DNA from: Procambarus clarkii
Taxonomy: Eukaryota; Arthropoda; Malacostraca; Decapoda; Cambaridae
NCBI RefSeq assembly: GCF_040958095.1
Contig: NC_091209.1
Location: 7,634,589 to 7,698,588, forward strand
Direction: 5' to 3'
Length of the DNA: 64,000 nt
Below, piece after piece: positions 50,001 to 50,284 of the stretch (the first letter of the stretch is position 1; every line of letters begins with the position of its first letter). A program made the translations under genes and the position numbers. Under the pieces are notes generated by a model. It was not told where the DNA came from. It made no database searches and worked only from the letters and a program-made list of their open reading frames with translations.

Positions 50001-50220
50001 GGGGAACCTTTGATAAGTCGCCGACTTCCTGTCCTCAACGAGGCAACTAGGGAGATGGTGGCCCTCAGGTAAATTCAGGTAAATACTAGACCTATACTGC
50101 TGTGAATCCCACCAATACCTTAGAACATACTACCACAATGTCACTTTTATTATTACGTACCACCACTTCCTCCGGAACATCTTCATACTCCTCTGTCTCC
50201 ATGACAACCGTAGACTCCAT
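1867..50220 (-). CDS. Split gene: C2H2 zinc finger plus at least six tandem Myb/SANT-like domains (17 exons seen, 3' end off window)
   Basis: Seventeen exons join without a stop: 50161-50220, 48631-48829, 47648-48010, 46280-46437, 27115-27229, 25813-25957, 24796-25004, 23031-23143, 22224-22376, 21093-21174, 16361-16533, 15705-15976, 8706-8866, 6360-6529, 5585-5693, 2193-2389 and 1867-2008. The sum is 2,821 nt. The phase leaving each exon matches the phase entering the next at all 16 junctions, which is hard to get by chance. Product: acidic N-terminus, one zinc finger (exon 2), acidic linker with a basic patch (exon 3), then repeated trihelix/SANT-like modules of the form W-x-E..LL..(L/V)W..I..L...GY.(F/Y)T....R...L...Y. 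Known for the family: such modules bind DNA in transcription regulators and domesticated transposon proteins. Inferred: a nuclear DNA-binding protein. The last exon seen ends in a phase-1 donor, so more exons lie to the left. I do not recognise a named orthologue. Confidence 0.85.
2193..2389 (-). CDS. SANT gene exon 16 (first half of SANT domain 6)
   Basis: Phase 1 in (TTTTCCAG acceptor), phase 0 out (CAG|GTAAAT). It encodes VHWTEANHIIMLNTVKEWRL, LWKEVASRLSTHYKVDPNKC and QERFSQ. The W-T-E-A start and the K-C-Q-E-R-F core make this the clearest Myb/SANT-like module of the array. Confidence 0.85.
2669..2920 (+). repeat. tRNA-derived SINE
   Basis: The head folds as a tRNA-like sequence with B-box ggttcaatccc near 2722. 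It is followed by the crustacean SINE body: a gaaacaatgggtagagtttctttcacc segment, then ttacctagcagtaaaataggtacctgg, then ggaggcctggtcgaggaccgggcc, and a (tcaagatga)-like 3' end. The same body occurs at 63245-63510 and, reversed, at 4370-4612. Confidence 0.85.
2990..3360. other. Host intron 15 segment, nothing assigned
   Basis: Open frames on both strands here show no domain, splice context or codon bias that I can support. Confidence 0.4.
3368..3811. repeat. 25-bp minisatellite, about 17.6 copies
   Basis: The unit gaggccgagtctgagggccctgtag repeats head to tail, nearly perfect inside. Variants occur only at the edges (gttgag at the left end; ggcagag and tatgagg at the right end). As 25 is not a multiple of 3 and the unit lacks stops, it produces a spurious minus-strand frame with a 25-residue repeat. 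It lies inside intron 15 of the SANT gene. Confidence 0.95.
3812..4369. other. Host intron, nothing assigned
   Basis: AT-rich intronic DNA. The minus-strand frames at 4103-4389 carry no recognised motif. Confidence 0.4.
4370..4612 (-). repeat. tRNA-derived SINE, minus strand
   Basis: Read on the minus strand, a tRNA-like head at about 4535-4605 (with B-box ggttcgatcctcgg) is followed by the tail ttcacctagcagtaaataggtatctgg and ggcctggtcgaggaccgggcc. The head differs from those at 2669 and 63245, so a related SINE body is joined to a different tRNA-like head. Confidence 0.8.
4613..5270. other. AT-rich intron, nothing assigned
   Basis: The frame at 4881-5072 (minus) was tested as an exon (possible acceptor TTGCAG, donor GTATGT). 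Its phase does not fit between exons 15 and 16, so it is not included. Confidence 0.5.
5275..5460 (+). repeat. Decayed DIRS terminal repeat
   Basis: The run 'taaagctttgaatgtgatgacgttccccctttctagtgaaccccctctgctgctccctgaactaaag' follows the outer end of the DIRS elements at 9380 and 27637 word by word with many substitutions. It continues to a counterpart of the 'gaccagaacctggc' segment. No internal coding part is left. Confidence 0.6.
5585..5693 (-). CDS. SANT gene exon 15 (helical linker)
   Basis: 109 nt, phase 0 in (TTTTCAG acceptor), phase 1 out (GCAG|GTTGTT). It encodes LARILAETIEDSSVEGEYKQ and FDSILGPHLDLLNSIA. Both flanking phases match the neighbouring exons. Probably continues the helical segment of exon 14. 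Confidence 0.75.
5851..6008. repeat. 21/42-bp minisatellite
   Basis: Alternating 21-bp half units atcctagatgacttggcgagt and atccaagacaacttggtaagt form a 42-bp higher-order unit, about 7.5 half units in all. It is directly followed by 'ggaccaaaacgttgtcactctcc', a diverged copy of the Penelope-like 3'-end sequence seen at 19825. Confidence 0.9.
6360..6529 (-). CDS. SANT gene exon 14 (helical linker)
   Basis: Phase 1 in (TTTAG acceptor), phase 0 out (TAT|GTAAGT). It encodes ESEETRKMILSTACSRLEAI, then DDARRDFMVNWLTNLKMCIK and a proline run PPPPVKY. No tryptophan-led SANT motif is present; it appears to be an all-helical linker or interaction segment. Confidence 0.8.
6595..6701. repeat. Short tandem repeat and perfect 17-bp hairpin
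   Basis: A catgtagagcatgggatt-like unit is repeated three to four times. It leads into an inverted repeat with perfect 17-bp arms at 6665-6681 and 6685-6701 and a 3-nt loop. It sits in intron 13, about 65-135 bp upstream of the exon 14 acceptor in the transcribed direction. Confidence 0.85.
6730..7930. other. Host intron 13, nothing firm assigned
   Basis: AT-rich DNA with scattered short frames lacking motifs. The part at 7670-7900 is more GC-rich and may be old repeat DNA, but I cannot name it. Confidence 0.4.
7930..8545 (+). pseudogene. Decayed CR1-like LINE 3' part
   Basis: Consecutive pieces read as the thumb and C-terminal region of a LINE reverse transcriptase: KTIREKDLGVDIILTLTVQA, then VNRILSAACGKF, ..IRSSFKNLNMETFK, followed by EYASPAWHP-like, VQRFATR-like and ending near a W(N)-rich segment. 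Several stops and frameshifts are present. Confidence 0.65.
8706..8866 (-). CDS. SANT gene exon 13 (second half of SANT domain 5)
   Basis: Phase 2 in, phase 1 out. It encodes YTGEECRLYYSLLRQLYTNR, the third helix, then a basic segment and FPYMDKMAEVDSVVSHP. Its intron position (directly after Gly-Tyr-Arg, phase 2) is the same as in domain 2, which suggests the two modules arose by duplication. Confidence 0.85.
8867..9379. other. Host intron 12 flank, nothing assigned
   Basis: AT-rich intronic DNA up to the left end of the DIRS element. Confidence 0.5.
9412..9847 (+). repeat. DIRS copy 1 left inverted terminal repeat
   Basis: Matches 15086-15520 in reverse complement. Shared landmarks: ctatccaggctgaatggata, 'accggggaccacgag', 'gaccgggacaggcacccag', TGACGTCA (9730-9737), and the ccctccccgggaggggg stem. 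The outermost 9380-9411 is present only here and in the ICR. Confidence 0.9.
9895..9980. repeat. DIRS internal complementary region (ICR)
   Basis: The first half is the reverse complement of the outer left end (ccggggagcct..acccagaaaatggtgtttcattacattcaacgctgga). The second half equals the reverse complement of the outer right end (tttctggggggagccccatcggctcc). In DIRS elements this joined-ends copy templates completion of the termini through a circular intermediate. Confidence 0.85.
10040..11043 (-). pseudogene. DIRS copy 1 tyrosine recombinase (one frameshift)
   Basis: The N-terminal part begins with ATG at 11043, overlapping the RT-RNase H stop, and reads VASLLVSHLRASSQRQYEVS in one frame. 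Near 10845 the frame shifts and continues as PSTVASYRAALAEPLQLAFG to 10040. Counting residues from 10840: the first catalytic Arg is in LASGGRVGEL (R88), the H-x-x-R box is HDVRK (H204, R207), and the nucleophile Tyr is in AAHYLVN (Y240). All four key residues of the tyrosine recombinase fold are thus present. Known role: inserts the circular cDNA without target duplication. The frameshift makes this copy non-functional unless programmed. Confidence 0.85.
11034..12761 (-). CDS. DIRS copy 1 reverse transcriptase - RNase H
   Basis: 575 codons open. RT motifs: WMVSLDLKGAYWYVPVHP (residues 91-108) with the first catalytic Asp, SFGLNLAPRIFT, and the catalytic YLDD at 160-163. RNase H starts at DVYTDASSLGWGF (321-333), with a later HVRGVSNVLADGLSR helix. 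The conserved DIRS C-terminal segment follows (VDLFAS.., VGVDAFRLDW). The N-terminal end may be truncated by a frameshift near 12760, since related sequence continues upstream in another frame (12665-13258). Makes cDNA of the element. Confidence 0.85.
   Translation of the reverse strand: MALSPSGGSGLAGQDSSPALCWVISEWVRLGVVETTTSLRWVSRLFPVPKRDCADLRFILDLSRLNPCVLCPFFRMTMLSQVRLLLERGAWMVSLDLKGAYWYVPVHPEFRDWLGFVVGRQGYRFRCPSFGLNLAPRIFTCLTRVVVARLRLLGVRVLAYLDDWLVWAPSQSVCLLARDLVLSQLAGFGFLVNWRKSRLIPSQVRSWLGLVWDARAASLSLPPAALLHLRSRLRPFLRCSRVTRQLLESLCRSLNFAMMVYPPGRVWLRWLFWFLRGRPFCLSRDRWVRPPGALRRLLRRRLPLWVFWGSVPWRLPMPSLDVYTDASSLGWGFVTSAHQAGQGRWVPSFRRAHSTVREFAAVWMSLRRIRVACGSTIRLHSDCSPVVHCLNQGGSMRSLALWGWSLRVTRLLSSWGLALLAVHVRGVSNVLADGLSRFRPLSSEWTIDADSFHWLCRMFGILDVDLFASAWLRRLPVYVAPFPDCEAVGVDAFRLDWARWGYLYLFSPVPLLLQVLTRLETYQGRVVLLAPWFQVLLAQCPYLRVFPRLRLFQQIGPALYEAGSIFSSSLRVWCF
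12984..14385 (-). pseudogene. DIRS copy 1 gag-like ORF1, frameshifted
   Basis: Three overlapping frames make up one broken protein. 14385 down to about 14050 holds a Cys/His cluster (CHAACWVGDC..ESCDVC). 14020-13532 holds the middle part (TPPRVRFHDPEGSSVPSF). 13574-12984 holds a helical C-terminal part ending in an Arg-rich tail (RKGRARARGSFRRGR) that could bind RNA. Homopolymers (17 A at about 13950 and 13 G at about 14029 on the plus strand) are likely slippage sites that caused the frame changes. Confidence 0.65.
15086..15520 (-). repeat. DIRS copy 1 right inverted terminal repeat
   Basis: Reverse complement of the left repeat, ending in ggggctcccccccccagaaa-type sequence. It contains TGACGTCA at 15195-15202. 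It probably acts as the promoter end for minus-strand transcription (known role of DIRS termini; inferred here). Confidence 0.9.
15705..15976 (-). CDS. SANT gene exon 12 (end of domain 4, start of domain 5)
   Basis: 272 nt, phase 0 in, phase 2 out. Domain 4 ends with IEDHIALLRRGYHSPNPFPF; domain 5 starts at LVPYWSHSAANLLLDFVM and runs to LFEMISRDLAGCGYR. Two modules share this exon, unlike the other boundaries, which each have an intron. The right end of the DIRS element lies only about 185 bp beyond the donor. Confidence 0.85.
15977..16360. other. Intron 11, nothing assigned
   Basis: AT-rich spacer between exons 11 and 12; no repeat recognised. Confidence 0.5.
16361..16533 (-). CDS. SANT gene exon 11 (first half of SANT domain 4)
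   Basis: Phase 1 in (TTTTAG acceptor at 16534-16539), phase 0 out (GAG|GTGAAT). It encodes HSQLAWNEDESRLLLQLYPQ and MEELWLQLAKSYLN, a clear Myb-like W-x-E-D-E start and helix 2. A second AG nine bases inside the exon would break phase and is rejected. Confidence 0.8.
16534..16935. other. Intron 10 flank, nothing assigned
   Basis: AT-rich DNA between exon 11 and the TTAA-flanked transposon. Confidence 0.5.
17317..19246 (-). pseudogene. Penelope-like reverse transcriptase - GIY-YIG endonuclease, one frameshift
   Basis: RT motifs in the 5' frame (19046 down to about 18220): ILILPSDKSNSVVVLDR, YFYGLPKTHKPGVPLRPI, QTFGVAMGSPLSPVLANFYM and the catalytic RYVDD. Just after YVDD the frame shifts. 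The C-terminal part then runs 18084-17317 and beyond upstream. It holds the endonuclease: AGVYSISCSSCPLQYFGETG (GIY..YIG, residues 141-160), R161, and the catalytic Glu in RLKEHKR. The order RT then GIY-YIG is diagnostic for Penelope-like elements. The frameshift inactivates this copy. Confidence 0.85.
19380..19910 (+). repeat. Inverted 5'-truncated copy of the Penelope 3' end
   Basis: Encodes the same last about 55 residues as 17317-17480 (ending LSNKRDLT) and the same 3' UTR, on the plus strand. Its junction with the main body shows a triplicated ctttcctgcctctattc, perhaps made during reverse transcription. It extends about 30 bp further at the 3' end than the other arm. Confidence 0.9.
20021..20815 (+). 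repeat. Five degenerate units with about 185-bp spacing
   Basis: The core ggtatca..tgttcgcaataaaattctctaca recurs at about 20021, 20204, 20408, 20594 and 20778. Each core is separated by a less conserved segment containing a gcgc-rich word. They are inside the TTAA element and could be transposase-binding subterminal repeats (inference). Confidence 0.7.
21093..21174 (-). CDS. SANT gene exon 10 (linker)
   Basis: 82 nt, phase 0 in, phase 1 out. It encodes IYNIYNYWPHDRSTIKLEKS and eight more residues. This is the shortest internal exon and has no recognised domain. Support comes from the TTACAG acceptor, the G|GTAATA donor and the exact phase fit on both sides, so it is less certain than its neighbours. 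Confidence 0.65.
21175..21430. other. Intron 9 segment, nothing assigned
   Basis: AT-rich; no motif. Confidence 0.4.
21430..21605 (+). pseudogene. Short relic of the same LINE family as 440-1660
   Basis: The stretch cacacaaaagaaattactg..ctggcaaagtagggagatggatcttcaacttcctaa matches 563-615 of the decayed LINE near the left edge, with small insertions. Only about 150 bp remains. Confidence 0.55.
21838..22015 (+). repeat. Degenerate tRNA-SINE
   Basis: The sequence cgaggatcacaggttcaatcccctga (B-box) followed by ttcctttcacctagcagcaaataggtacctgg gives the SINE order, with a decayed head and 3' end. Confidence 0.7.
22224..22376 (-). CDS. SANT gene exon 9 (second half of SANT domain 3)
   Basis: 153 nt, phase 0 in and out. 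It encodes KLEREIGYETTVDKVRTRFY, the Gly-Tyr-x-x-T segment and third helix, followed by a polar helix ending in HHEHLAE. Acceptor TTTTAG, donor GAG|GTAAGA. Confidence 0.8.
22377..23030. other. Intron 8, nothing assigned
   Basis: AT-rich spacer between exons 8 and 9; no ORF or repeat recognised. Confidence 0.5.
23031..23143 (-). CDS. SANT gene exon 8 (first half of SANT domain 3)
   Basis: Phase 1 in, phase 0 out (GAG|GTAAGC). It encodes KWSIPIERQLLKYYHERVYR and then NSALWEEIVE, the tryptophan-led helix 1 and helix 2 of a diverged SANT-like domain. Confidence 0.8.
23235..23700 (+). repeat. Two decayed DIRS terminal fragments
   Basis: 'atccagagccgagtgtaatgaaatctattttctattggg' (23241) and 'atccagcactgaatgctatgaaatgcctctttctgaatgg' (23455) are both diverged versions of the DIRS outer end at 9380. 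They are followed by counterparts of the ggaccagaatctg segment. No coding part remains. Confidence 0.55.
23900..24430 (+). pseudogene. CR1-like LINE C-terminal relic
   Basis: The frame at 24008-24313 reads SLERWRVRRDMIQVLKWM, then EDVKEVLKLSKQVRTHNNEY and LETFKFRKGMGKAFV. This is the usual end of CR1/jockey-like RTs (R.RRGD.I..FK....). Upstream and downstream frames are broken. Confidence 0.65.
24796..25004 (-). CDS. SANT gene exon 7 (second half of SANT domain 2 and linker)
   Basis: Phase 2 in, phase 1 out. It encodes YTADQVQGRWSTLVTLYQRM (third helix), then a long charged helix with VFKYVPERNSKWLK and a basic end KRGKKPKELK. The acceptor TTTCAG and the donor A|GTATGT are both good. Confidence 0.85.
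25080..25770. repeat. Old DIRS-like inverted-repeat pair
   Basis: The left arm (about 25080-25375) starts with gcactgaacgtaatgaaatgtcattttctg, the DIRS outer end. The right arm (about 25519-25757) is its reverse complement, with roughly 80% identity by eye over about 240 bp. The spacer is only about 140 bp, so the internal genes are gone. The right arm ends about 50 bp from the splice donor of exon 6. Confidence 0.7.
25813..25957 (-). CDS. SANT gene exon 6 (first half of SANT domain 2)
   Basis: Phase 1 in, phase 2 out (GATACCA|GTAAGT). The exon encodes VWDCPATLLLIRQLEANG, a short basic loop, then VWEHIRQFLQSHGYQ, the tryptophan-led first and second helices. The donor lies just after the Gly-Tyr motif, the same position and phase as the intron inside domain 5. 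Confidence 0.85.
26430..26580. repeat. Diverged Penelope 3'-end fragment
   Basis: 'accacacatcagaaagtgaagagacaatgatatttcagtccattctggatcatt' parallels the Penelope end 'accacacactagaaattgaagggacgacgacgtttcggtccgtcctggaccatt' at 16990. The adjoining ttatgtgtggtta suggests an inverted partner. Confidence 0.6.
26580..27110. other. Intron 5, nothing assigned
   Basis: No recognised repeat or exon. The part at 26640-26900 is mildly GC-rich. Confidence 0.4.
27115..27229 (-). CDS. SANT gene exon 5 (second half of SANT domain 1)
   Basis: Acceptor CTAG, then IRMRWRELCKKYRNTINHND and ..SRKTCQYFDDLNNLF, the classic third-helix and follow-on segment (R..EL...Y..........C.YFD.L...F) of Myb/SANT-like domains. 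The donor G|GTAAGT leaves phase 1. It is separated from exon 4 by about 19 kb of intron filled with DIRS and gypsy DNA. Confidence 0.85.
27660..28090 (+). repeat. DIRS copy 2 left inverted terminal repeat
   Basis: Reverse complement of 45330-45750. Landmarks: ccggctgatatgctaatgtc, ctaccggggaccacgagcca, TGACGTCA at 27979-27986, and ccctccccgggaggggg. Confidence 0.9.
28135..28230. repeat. DIRS copy 2 internal complementary region
   Basis: 'ccggggagcctccgggtctcacccagaaaatggcgtttcattacattcaacgctgg' is the reverse complement of its own left end. 'ttttctggggggagccccgtcggctccccggagct' is the reverse complement of its own right end. Confidence 0.85.
28240..29190 (-). pseudogene. DIRS copy 2 tyrosine recombinase, multiply frameshifted
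   Basis: Frames 28743-29060 (TVASFRAAQAEPLQLAFGLG, FASGGRVAEF), 28535-28948 and 28227-28538 (HACGVRGFAALAAVWATW) follow copy 1 in order but in different frames. The N-terminal region near 29188 reads HLRASLGG. The catalytic H-x-x-R box is altered to HACGVRG. This copy is dead. Confidence 0.75.
29191..29508 (-). pseudogene. DIRS copy 2 remnant up to the gypsy insertion
   Basis: Decayed sequence corresponding roughly to the end of the RT-RNase H ORF of copy 1, including a C13/A17-type homopolymer at about 29438-29466. Low confidence in alignment. Confidence 0.4.
29509..30731 (+). repeat. Gypsy 5' LTR
   Basis: 1,223 bp, TGTAACA...TGTTACA. It has an AATAAA at 30261-30266, and a CRE palindrome TGACGTCA at 29782-29789 that could drive transcription. 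The short frames inside are not genes; they recur identically in the other LTR. Confidence 0.95.
30732..30750 (+). promoter_or_regulatory. Gypsy primer-binding site
   Basis: One base after the LTR end, tggtgcacagcggtgg begins with TGG, the complement of a tRNA CCA end. The tRNA cannot be named with confidence. Confidence 0.6.
30751..32890 (+). other. Gypsy 5' leader, no ORF
   Basis: About 2.1 kb of AT-rich sequence without a frame longer than about 60 codons on the coding strand. Words such as aattttcta-agtccagc and gagtcc recur loosely between 31380 and 32350, suggesting old internal duplications. A capsid gene would be expected in this position in most gypsy elements. Confidence 0.6.
32927..33868 (+). 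CDS. Gypsy gag-like protein with CCHC knuckle and Pro/Gln repeats
   Basis: The first ATG of the open frame is at 32927; the frame is closed upstream by a TAG at 32888. The acidic, Ser/Thr-rich N-terminus is followed by about six copies of an 11-residue repeat FQPQATPYPYP (33303-33503) and two copies of QPQSTPQPE-type repeats. A zinc knuckle CYSCWKRGHIQRDC (C-x2-C-x4-H-x4-C, 33803-33844) sits at the end, before TGA at 33866. No capsid-like domain is recognisable, and at about 313 residues of mostly low complexity it is unusual for gag. The next ORF, pol, is in the same frame after the stop. Confidence 0.75.
   Translation: MFNPDNDQSVGTSGNGSVEDRTSSDTTGDRSGSDTIIDMSGESCEESSHEWGEPSWVPPQITSTPCQQGRQGASVSMAGRPTSLGREQQPVQRENEQPHQQQELPNITPIPQHPQHLGTPHPSLQQFQPQATPYPYPYPFQPQATPYPFQPQATPYPYPFQPQATPYPYPFQPQATPYPYPFQPQATPYPPQPQSTPQPEVTHTIPQPQPQSTPQPEATHTIPQPQPQAATALDRQMRTETPGTQLSPYVEALSKGEGAKPRNCGAGSSGGKQPSAASSSHPARGTNRDPRRCYSCWKRGHIQRDCEVTPTKA
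33869..37612 (+). CDS. Gypsy pol: protease, reverse transcriptase, RNase H, integrase
   Basis: 1,247 codons without a break. Protease active site FVDTGSQATV near 33935. RT: IEPSTSPWLSPVVIVRKPDG, DYRKVNELT, MPFGLKTAPSSFQRA and the catalytic YLDDVV near 35372. RNase H begins VHTDASGIAIGG near 35811. Integrase has a zinc-binding H-H-C-C (HASKIAGHPG.., CPRCQRRKG, 36427-36570) and a catalytic D-D-E (GADLIDL about 36630, VSDRGQEFNG about 36811, NGMTERTNR about 36910). The C-terminal GPYRVIKRAGPVNLVI segment follows. There is no chromodomain and no env ORF afterwards. The open frame starts directly after the gag stop with no ATG for some distance. Expression probably needs read-through or an internal start. 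Confidence 0.95.
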   Translation, partial: KQAPSDGRPTFEVKVEGVRLTAFVDTGSQATVIKKSAFSNFKYARLQRCAKTLTAVNGEKIEIVGQGTVNFEIDGELQPHTCTIVENLDFPGHILMGTDFLSRFDYSLSAQKGARNCRLQLGQTSYPVEMIDHPPVVASIKRKLKYNAHFPKLIFKSLPDTVKRSCALHALTKQSCPPHSVKFIKVAVGRHIQPGTTLQVAGRCDSLLIPHHLVVVLDKGALIPVVNLSHKTFRFRAGDRVSQGTMVEDTEIFHHESAETPAVTAQCSALNMLNTKTPSKVQYETRNVAQNVEEVEKLISALDLQHVAQADRKALRGVLRKFPKLFATEDDQIGLLDKIEHTIPTGDHLPVYTRQWRLPEQAKNIIREECQKMLRQGVIEPSTSPWLSPVVIVRKPDGSYRFCVDYRKVNELTKGDVYPLPRIQEIIDQFGAAKYFSTLDAKSAYWAIPVAEQDREKTAFSDGRHTYQFRRMPFGLKTAPSSFQRAINFILSPVLGRHSLAYLDDVVIYSRTFEEHLQDLTETLKLLDQAGFRLNVQKCTLAAQKFKFLGFQVCPDGIRPDPDSCRAIADMPTPRTAKDVRRFFGAAGYFRRHIEGFAGISAPLTDLTKKNAKFVWKSEHDEAYRKLKDQLITTPVLAIPDFEKEWEVHTDASGIAIGGCLIQRDADNLPHPVAYFSRKVKGPEVRYSATDREALAVVESVRYFEPYLFQRHFVIYTDHRALTHIFKKRTKCPRMSRWSHELSAHSFQILYKPGPAHVVPDTLSRNIAAVQLNENIETIPSDKMREYQMNEPRWKEIIEYLEGGKYPKKKKNLPIHDFEMKQGVLYYVNSQNDRAVFQLVIPDALRSSALKLAHASKIAGHPGIFKTHLKAKSLFYFPGLLSEVINFVKSCPRCQRRKGTLKVQAPLQEFPEICEPLDRVGADLIDLHHSHAGNRYVLVLVDHLSRYTTLVALPQKDSRTVADAFLRRFVTVFGPPKVLVSDRGQEFNGNIFREVCKILETTSAFTTAYHPQANGMTERTNRSVKDMLAILAEHDANTWDEHLPYVQFALNTAIHQSINTQPLHLFTGNSCNFPSGLLNRHNVAYGEDYPSEVLGKMRNAWNIAAEASKKARTRYAHFYDKKVRPLELKEGSLVLRVNEAAPANQSRKLAPRWRGPYRVIKRAGPVNLVIKGVFEDQVERTIHVNKLKHYHAREELELPSAGLVPDSAVLTHGFTDESEDEDDPLSSLISSQVQSRHPMVTRSRAVQ
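37613..39628 (+). other. Gypsy 3' region with polypurine tract
   Basis: Two kilobases between pol and the 3' LTR with no convincing ORF. A direct repeat tataaatgttgaaaaacaga occurs twice near 38845-38900. The tract gtgcggggggg (39617-39627) next to the LTR is the likely primer for plus-strand DNA synthesis. Whether an env gene once lay here cannot be seen. Confidence 0.7.
39629..40851 (+). repeat. Gypsy 3' LTR
   Basis: 1,223 bp, offset by exactly 10,120 bases from the 5' LTR, and identical wherever compared, including the TGACGTCA at 39902-39909. Confidence 0.95.
40856..41348 (-). other. Foreign-looking segment inside DIRS copy 2
   Basis: GC-rich, open in minus-strand frames (for example 40971-41357) but without RT, RNase H or other recognisable motifs. 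It replaces or has diverged from the RT region of DIRS copy 1. Confidence 0.4.
41351..42265 (-). mobile_element. Tigger/pogo-like DNA transposon (915 bp, internally deleted)
   Basis: The ends CAGGCATACCTCAG and (reverse complement of the right end) CAGTGGTACCTCGGAATGCG are flanked by TA (41349-41350, 42266-42267), the Tc1/mariner-type target duplication. The minus strand holds the C-terminal part of a Tigger-like transposase. The N-terminal and catalytic parts are missing. It is nested in DIRS copy 2. Confidence 0.8.
41619..42017 (-). pseudogene. Tigger-like transposase C-terminal fragment
   Basis: The frame contains HPDKAVAGRCIDLLNDNVMS and RQVLKCREKQVSLDKFLVK, closely following the tail of Tigger/TIGD1-type transposases (..NDN..SH.R..LK.R.KQ.SLD.FL.K). 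The DDE catalytic core is absent. Confidence 0.75.
42268..43312 (-). other. DIRS copy 2 interior, decayed gag C-terminal side or unknown insert
   Basis: GC-rich minus-strand frames (42666-43202, 42869 onward) lack clear motifs. A short AT-richer patch (42670-42830) may be a separate small insertion. Confidence 0.35.
43313..43672. repeat. 20-bp minisatellite, about 17 copies, inside DIRS copy 2
   Basis: Unit cgacaagtagcccaacaggg, 15-16 perfect copies. The first copies carry aaccggg; the last but one lacks 'aa' (18 bp). All three minus-strand frames stay open, so the array yields misleading 20-residue repeats (RPVGLLVALLGYLSPCWATC). It lies where the gag ORF is expected. Confidence 0.95.
43673..44640 (-). 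pseudogene. DIRS copy 2 gag remnant
   Basis: Decayed counterpart of 13530-14385. Shared segments include the agaaccccatcg region, ggaaccgagcccggggaggg, and the caagccccgcctagaggggg region (plus-strand reading). A relic of the Cys cluster is followed by many stops and frameshifts. Confidence 0.6.
44641..45330 (-). other. DIRS copy 2 leader
   Basis: Closely parallels 14400-15085 of copy 1 (aacccccgggacgtgtacactcacggggacc; ggcagtacttacagggcacctaggg). Non-coding leader between the right terminal repeat and gag. Confidence 0.7.
45330..45750 (-). repeat. DIRS copy 2 right inverted terminal repeat
   Basis: Partner of 27660-28090, with TGACGTCA at 45435-45442. The two arms look nearly identical by eye although 18 kb apart. 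Confidence 0.9.
45764..46279. other. Intron 4 beginning, nothing assigned
   Basis: Between the exon 4 donor and DIRS copy 2. No repeat recognised. Confidence 0.5.
46280..46437 (-). CDS. SANT gene exon 4 (first half of SANT domain 1; GC donor)
   Basis: The acceptor TTTCAG at 46438-46443 is followed by PWDNKCSRLLIQLLKEYP, then AWEMIRVKLAEAGYQFTVLQ, the first two helices of a Myb/SANT-like domain. The exon must end at CAG|GCAAGC (GC donor) to leave phase 0 and join exon 5. A GT donor 47 nt further on (exon end 46233) would leave phase 2 and lead to an early stop in exon 6. Confidence 0.8.
46444..47647. other. Intron 3, nothing assigned
   Basis: AT-rich, 1.2 kb. No exon or named repeat seen. 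Confidence 0.5.
47648..48010 (-). CDS. SANT gene exon 3 (acidic linker)
   Basis: 363 nt, phase 1 in and phase 1 out. The encoded 121 residues begin DVVETESEAAMEEA and include a basic cluster ERMKRKAPPK that could be a nuclear localisation signal. A Glu/Asp/Ser/Met-rich region follows. No fold is recognised; it probably is a flexible linker between the zinc finger and the SANT array. Confidence 0.8.
48011..48630. other. Intron 2, nothing assigned
   Basis: AT-rich spacer between exons 2 and 3. Confidence 0.5.
48631..48829 (-). CDS. SANT gene exon 2 (C2H2-type zinc finger)
   Basis: A polypyrimidine tract and CTAG acceptor precede GAAACTTCA (phase 0). The exon encodes CGECFLLFPTTEDFNAHECH, a C-x2-C-x12-H-x2-C-H arrangement typical of a C2H2/C2HC finger. 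A basic, charged stretch follows (KRPEHRDKQRKDEK). The donor is CAG|GTACTA in phase 1. A second donor 21 nt earlier (exon end 48652, ACAG|GTGCTG) is in the same phase and would drop seven codons. Confidence 0.8.
48960..49220. repeat. Possible relic of a Tigger/pogo-like MITE
   Basis: Repeated 'ggataaccag' and 'atttggataa' words resemble the tctcggttatccga ends of pogo/Tigger MITEs. A related piece, 'gttctgcttatccgaatgtctggcttattcgg', stands at 49610. Boundaries cannot be set. Confidence 0.35.
49335..49535 (+). repeat. Decapod dispersed repeat ('tacctggag..gggtttcggg' family)
   Basis: The sequence gtatacctggagcatacctaaagagggtttcgggag... and 'aatccaacaggctgttgcttgg' matches a dispersed repeat with the word atcaaccaggctgt, seen again at 63555-63715. 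Confidence 0.55.
49680..50095 (+). pseudogene. LINE 3' relic
   Basis: Pieces read as a LINE C-terminus: ttctttaaaagctcaaatg..acaaggagcaacggcttcgag and the ending ggggaacctttgataagtcgccgacttcctgtcctc..gaggcaactag..gtggccctcaggtaaattcaggtaaa. The same ending occurs at 60915-60990 and 61210-61290. Confidence 0.7.
50161..50220 (-). CDS. SANT gene exon 1 (start codon, acidic N-terminus)
   Basis: ATG at 50218-50220 opens 20 codons beginning MESTVVMETEEYED, then a consensus donor GTACGT after GTG (phase 0). A second in-frame ATG at codon 7 could also serve. The acidic composition continues in exon 3. The start is chosen because it is the first ATG 3' of the GC-rich promoter-like island and because its phase fits exon 2. 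Confidence 0.75.
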
Positions 50221-50284
50221 CAGTTTAATAGAGAAAATAGATGAGACACACTGCCGCAATAGTTCTCAAGACTTGTTGTTGTGT

